Positions 61,347 through 64,000 of a stretch of 64,000 nt of DNA are shown here, one piece after another. Position 1 is the stretch's first letter; each line of letters opens with the position of its first letter. Below the pieces are notes generated by a model. The model made no database searches and was not told where the DNA came from. It saw only the letters and a program-made list of their open reading frames with translations. The translations under genes and the position numbers were made by a program. The DNA comes from Paraburkholderia sp. PGU19 (GTDB lineage: Bacteria > Pseudomonadota > Gammaproteobacteria > Burkholderiales > Burkholderiaceae), in the NCBI RefSeq assembly GCF_013426915.1, contig NZ_AP023182.1, positions 496,001-560,000 on the forward strand, in the 5' to 3' direction.

Positions 61347-62408
61347 ATGAGCTCGAAACTCGAGGCAATTGGCATCGCGAAGCGCTATGGCAATTCGGTC
61401 GCGCTGGAACCGACGGACCTCGCCGTGCAAGCGGGCGAATTCCTGACGCTGCTCGGTCCCTCGGGTTCGGGCAAGACGACCTTGCTGCAGATGATCTCCG
61501 GGCTCGTCGCGCCGAGCGCAGGGCGCATCGAGATCGACGGGCGCGATGTCACGCATGTCGAACCGGGCAAGCGCGGCATCGGCATGGTGTTTCAGAGCTA
61601 TGCGCTGTTCCCGCACATGAGCGTGTATGACAACGTCGCATACGGCCTGCGCATGCGCCGCAAATCGCGCGACGAAGTACGCGCCGCAGTGGACGACGGG
61701 CTCGCGATGGTGCGCATGACCGAGTTCGCAAGGCGCTTCCCGAAGGAGTTGTCGGGCGGGCAGCAGCAGCGCATCGCGCTCGCGCGCTGCTTCGCGTACC
61801 GGCCTTCCGTGATTCTGCTCGACGAGCCGCTCGGCGCGCTCGACAAGAAACTGCGCGAACACATGCAGACCGAGATTCGACGTCTGCACAAGGAACTCGG
61901 CGCAACCTTCGTCTACGTGACGCACGATCAGGACGAAGCGCTCACGCTCTCCGACCGTATCTGCCTGATGAACCAGGCGCGCATCGAGCAGGTGGGCACG
62001 CCCGCTGATCTTTACGATCGCCCCGCCACACGCTTTGCGGCAGGCTTCATCGGCCATTCGAATCTGCTCGAAGGCGAAGTGGATGCTGCGCGCGGCGCCG
62101 CCGGCGAGCCGGTCCTGCTCGCTGCGGGCGGCCGCATTCCTTTGCCGCTCGGCGCAGCGGGCGCGACCGCCACGCGTCACACGCTGCTTCTGCGTCCCGA
62201 AGCGCCGCGTCTCGTCGAACCGCACAGTGGCTTCGTGGCCGGCACGATCGCCGATGTCGTGTTCTTCGGCAGCGACACGCGCGTGTCGCTTTCGATGAGC
62301 GACGGCAGCGAGCTGACCGTACGCTGCGAGCGCAGTGTGACACCGCGCATCGGCGACAAGGTGGGGCTCACGTGGGATCCGCATCGCACGACGTTGCTGC
62401 ACGCCTGA
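61347..62408 (+). CDS. polyamine-type ABC transporter ATPase
   Basis: 353 residues. Walker A GPSGSGKTT (37-45), signature LSGGQQQRIALA, Walker B ILLDEPLGALD, and a C-terminal TOBE domain (LLRPEAPRLV). PotA/UgpC-like importer ATPase. It starts 11 bp after the binding protein with TAAGGAG upstream. Confidence 0.94.
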   Translation: MSSKLEAIGIAKRYGNSVALEPTDLAVQAGEFLTLLGPSGSGKTTLLQMISGLVAPSAGRIEIDGRDVTHVEPGKRGIGMVFQSYALFPHMSVYDNVAYGLRMRRKSRDEVRAAVDDGLAMVRMTEFARRFPKELSGGQQQRIALARCFAYRPSVILLDEPLGALDKKLREHMQTEIRRLHKELGATFVYVTHDQDEALTLSDRICLMNQARIEQVGTPADLYDRPATRFAAGFIGHSNLLEGEVDAARGAAGEPVLLAAGGRIPLPLGAAGATATRHTLLLRPEAPRLVEPHSGFVAGTIADVVFFGSDTRVSLSMSDGSELTVRCERSVTPRIGDKVGLTWDPHRTTLLHA

Positions 62409-62417
62409 GGAGCTCCC

Positions 62418-64000
62418 ATGACCATCGCTATTCATGCGCTGCGCGAAAACGAAGCCTCGCGGCGCGGCCGGTCCGTCGTGCTCACGCGCTGCATGCGCTT
62501 TCTGCCGATCGTGCCGACGCTGCTGTTCCTGCTGGTGTTCTTTATCGTGCCCGTCGGCGAGATACTGCAAGGCGGTCTCGTCAGCGCCGACGGTCAGATC
62601 GGCTTCGCGCAGTTCGAACGGATCGCGCGCACACCGGTTTATGCGAAGGTGCTGTGGATCACCTTCGCCATCTCGTTCCTGACGGCGGCATTGTCCATCC
62701 TGCTCGGCTATCCCGTCGCGTACATGCTGAGCCGGCTGTCGGAGCGCGTGCGCGAACGCTGGCTGCTATGGATCATGCTGCCGTTCTGGACCAGCTATCT
62801 CGTCAAGACTTACGCGTGGATGCTGCTGCTCTCGAAGACGGGCGTGCTCTCGACGATCGCGCTCTCGCTCGGCCTTGTGCACGAGACGAGCGGCACGATA
62901 CCGTCGCTGACGGGCGTGCTGATTGGCATGGTGCATTCGATGCTGCCGCTCGCCGTCATGACGATGCTTCCCGTCATGCGCGGTATCGACGACCGGCTCG
63001 CGCAGGCGGCGGAAACGCTCGGCGCGGAACGCAGCACCAGCTTCTTTACGGTGTTTCTGCCGTTGTCGTCGCCGGGCGTGGCGGCGGCGGGGCTGCTCGT
63101 GTTCATCTCGAGCCTCGGTTTCTTTATCGTGCCGACGCTGCTCGGCTCGCCGAAGGAAACGATGATCGCGCAGCTCGTGATCTCGTCCGTCCTCGAACTC
63201 TTCGACATGCGCTTTGCCGGCGCGCTGTCCACGGTGCTGCTGGTCTGCTCGATTGTCATCTTCTTCGTCTATGACCGCATGGTCGGCCTCACGTCGCTGA
63301 CGGGCGAAGTGACGGAGCGCTCGCGCGGCTCGCGCGCGCAGGGGTTCAGGCTCGCACTGCTGATGACGGCGGGCCGTTTCTTCGCGCCGTTCATGATGCG
63401 CCGCAACGCGCTCGCAGACACGGTGGCGCGCGCCGCGAGCCCGCTCGGACTCTATACGTGCGTCATCATGGCGCTGCTCGTGGTGCCGGTGCTGTCGGTG
63501 ATTCCGTATGCGTTCACGTCGAGCGACTACATCGCGTTTCCGCCGAAGTTCTTCAGCACGCGCTGGTTCGGCACCTTCATGGATTCGCCCGTATGGCGTA
63601 GCGCGATCATCCGCTCGTTCGAAGTCGGTCTGGGCACGGCGCTGCTGTCGCTGCTGCTCGGCTTCGGCGCGACGCTCGCGATGACGCGCATGCCGCGCCG
63701 TGCGAGCAAGCCGGTGTTCGCGCTGCTGGTCGCGCCGTTGATCGTGCCGCGCATCGTCGTCGCAGTGGGTCTGTTGTATCTGTTCGGCCGCCTGGGACTC
63801 ACGGGCACGAATCTCGGCCTCATCGTCGGGCATACGGTGCTGGCGATTCCTTACGTGGTCGTCACGCTCGCGGCTGGCTTCCAACGCTTCGACTGGCGTC
63901 TGGACGACGCAGCTCGCGTGATGGGCGCCTCTCCGTTGCGGCGCATTACGTCGGTCGTGCTGCCGCTGCTCATGGCAAGCGTCACGGCGGCGTTCCTGTT
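62418..64000 (+). CDS. fused PotB-PotC-type ABC permease (runs off the window)
   Basis: An open frame from ATG 62418 (GAGGAG upstream) through the last base, at least 527 residues and no stop. It contains two permease modules: the first has the EAA loop AAETLGAERSTSFFTVFLPL near residue 200, the second has AARVMGASPLRRITSVVLPL near residue 495. Normally these are separate PotB and PotC proteins; here they are joined by a basic cytoplasmic linker (near residues 290-340). It completes the transporter begun at 60275. The C-terminus lies beyond the window. Confidence 0.93.
   Translation, partial: MTIAIHALRENEASRRGRSVVLTRCMRFLPIVPTLLFLLVFFIVPVGEILQGGLVSADGQIGFAQFERIARTPVYAKVLWITFAISFLTAALSILLGYPVAYMLSRLSERVRERWLLWIMLPFWTSYLVKTYAWMLLLSKTGVLSTIALSLGLVHETSGTIPSLTGVLIGMVHSMLPLAVMTMLPVMRGIDDRLAQAAETLGAERSTSFFTVFLPLSSPGVAAAGLLVFISSLGFFIVPTLLGSPKETMIAQLVISSVLELFDMRFAGALSTVLLVCSIVIFFVYDRMVGLTSLTGEVTERSRGSRAQGFRLALLMTAGRFFAPFMMRRNALADTVARAASPLGLYTCVIMALLVVPVLSVIPYAFTSSDYIAFPPKFFSTRWFGTFMDSPVWRSAIIRSFEVGLGTALLSLLLGFGATLAMTRMPRRASKPVFALLVAPLIVPRIVVAVGLLYLFGRLGLTGTNLGLIVGHTVLAIPYVVVTLAAGFQRFDWRLDDAARVMGASPLRRITSVVLPLLMASVTAAFL

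Noticed and set aside
62766..63884. 372-codon minus-strand frame rich in Arg, Glu and His
   Set aside because: Antisense shadow of the fused permease; composition is typical of the reverse strand of GC-rich membrane genes.

Overview
The window comes from a betaproteobacterium of the Burkholderia / Paraburkholderia / Caballeronia group. The evidence is the 16S rRNA text, the 16S-tRNA-Ile-tRNA-Ala-23S-5S layout, high-GC coding sequence, several DUF4148 small secreted proteins, and a dense set of LysR, IclR, PucR and branched-chain amino acid ABC transporter genes. No prophage, CRISPR array or complete insertion sequence was seen; one fragment of an IS6-type transposase is present.

Left part (1-23 kb) is catabolic. 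An IclR regulator faces a truncated zinc alcohol dehydrogenase whose 5' region carries a 17-bp perfect palindrome. A LysR gene diverges from an operon for a beta-hydroxyacid dehydrogenase, an aldehyde dehydrogenase, a DUF3100 membrane protein and an M20 amidohydrolase. A class III aminotransferase converges on it. Next come the glutathione-dependent formaldehyde pair frmA-fghA, a VOC protein, a GlxA-type regulator, and a LysR-controlled run: SHMT-like enzyme, L-serine dehydratase (frameshifted), periplasmic amino acid binding protein and livHMGF (livH frameshifted). This run reads as uptake and breakdown of serine, glycine or a related amino acid.

Centre (23-31 kb): a complete rRNA operon with promoter, two boxA sites, tRNA-Ile(GAT), tRNA-Ala(TGC) and a strong terminator, followed by a frameshifted ABC-F ATPase gene.

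Right of centre (31-52 kb) is accessory and stress-like. It holds a Tat-type flavin amine oxidase translationally overlapped with a c-type cytochrome, a proline-rich membrane protein, a diiron-carboxylate protein divergent from a 1316-residue SARP/AfsR-like regulator with a dead cyclase domain, a RIO-type kinase, flavohemoglobin, a wrecked histidine kinase beside an intact response regulator, a CBS-BON protein, three DUF4148 proteins, and an isolated lower-GC gene of unknown function.

Right end (52.8-64 kb): a PucR-type regulator, amino acid/amine permease, FAD oxidoreductase, cupin and orphan binding protein form one catabolic module. An enoyl-CoA hydratase and a polyamine-type ABC transporter, with a fused permease running off the window, form another.

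Five separate single-base losses in G or C runs break four otherwise good genes (sdaA, livH, ABC-F ATPase, histidine kinase). This may be a consensus-sequence artefact and should be settled before any of them is called a pseudogene.
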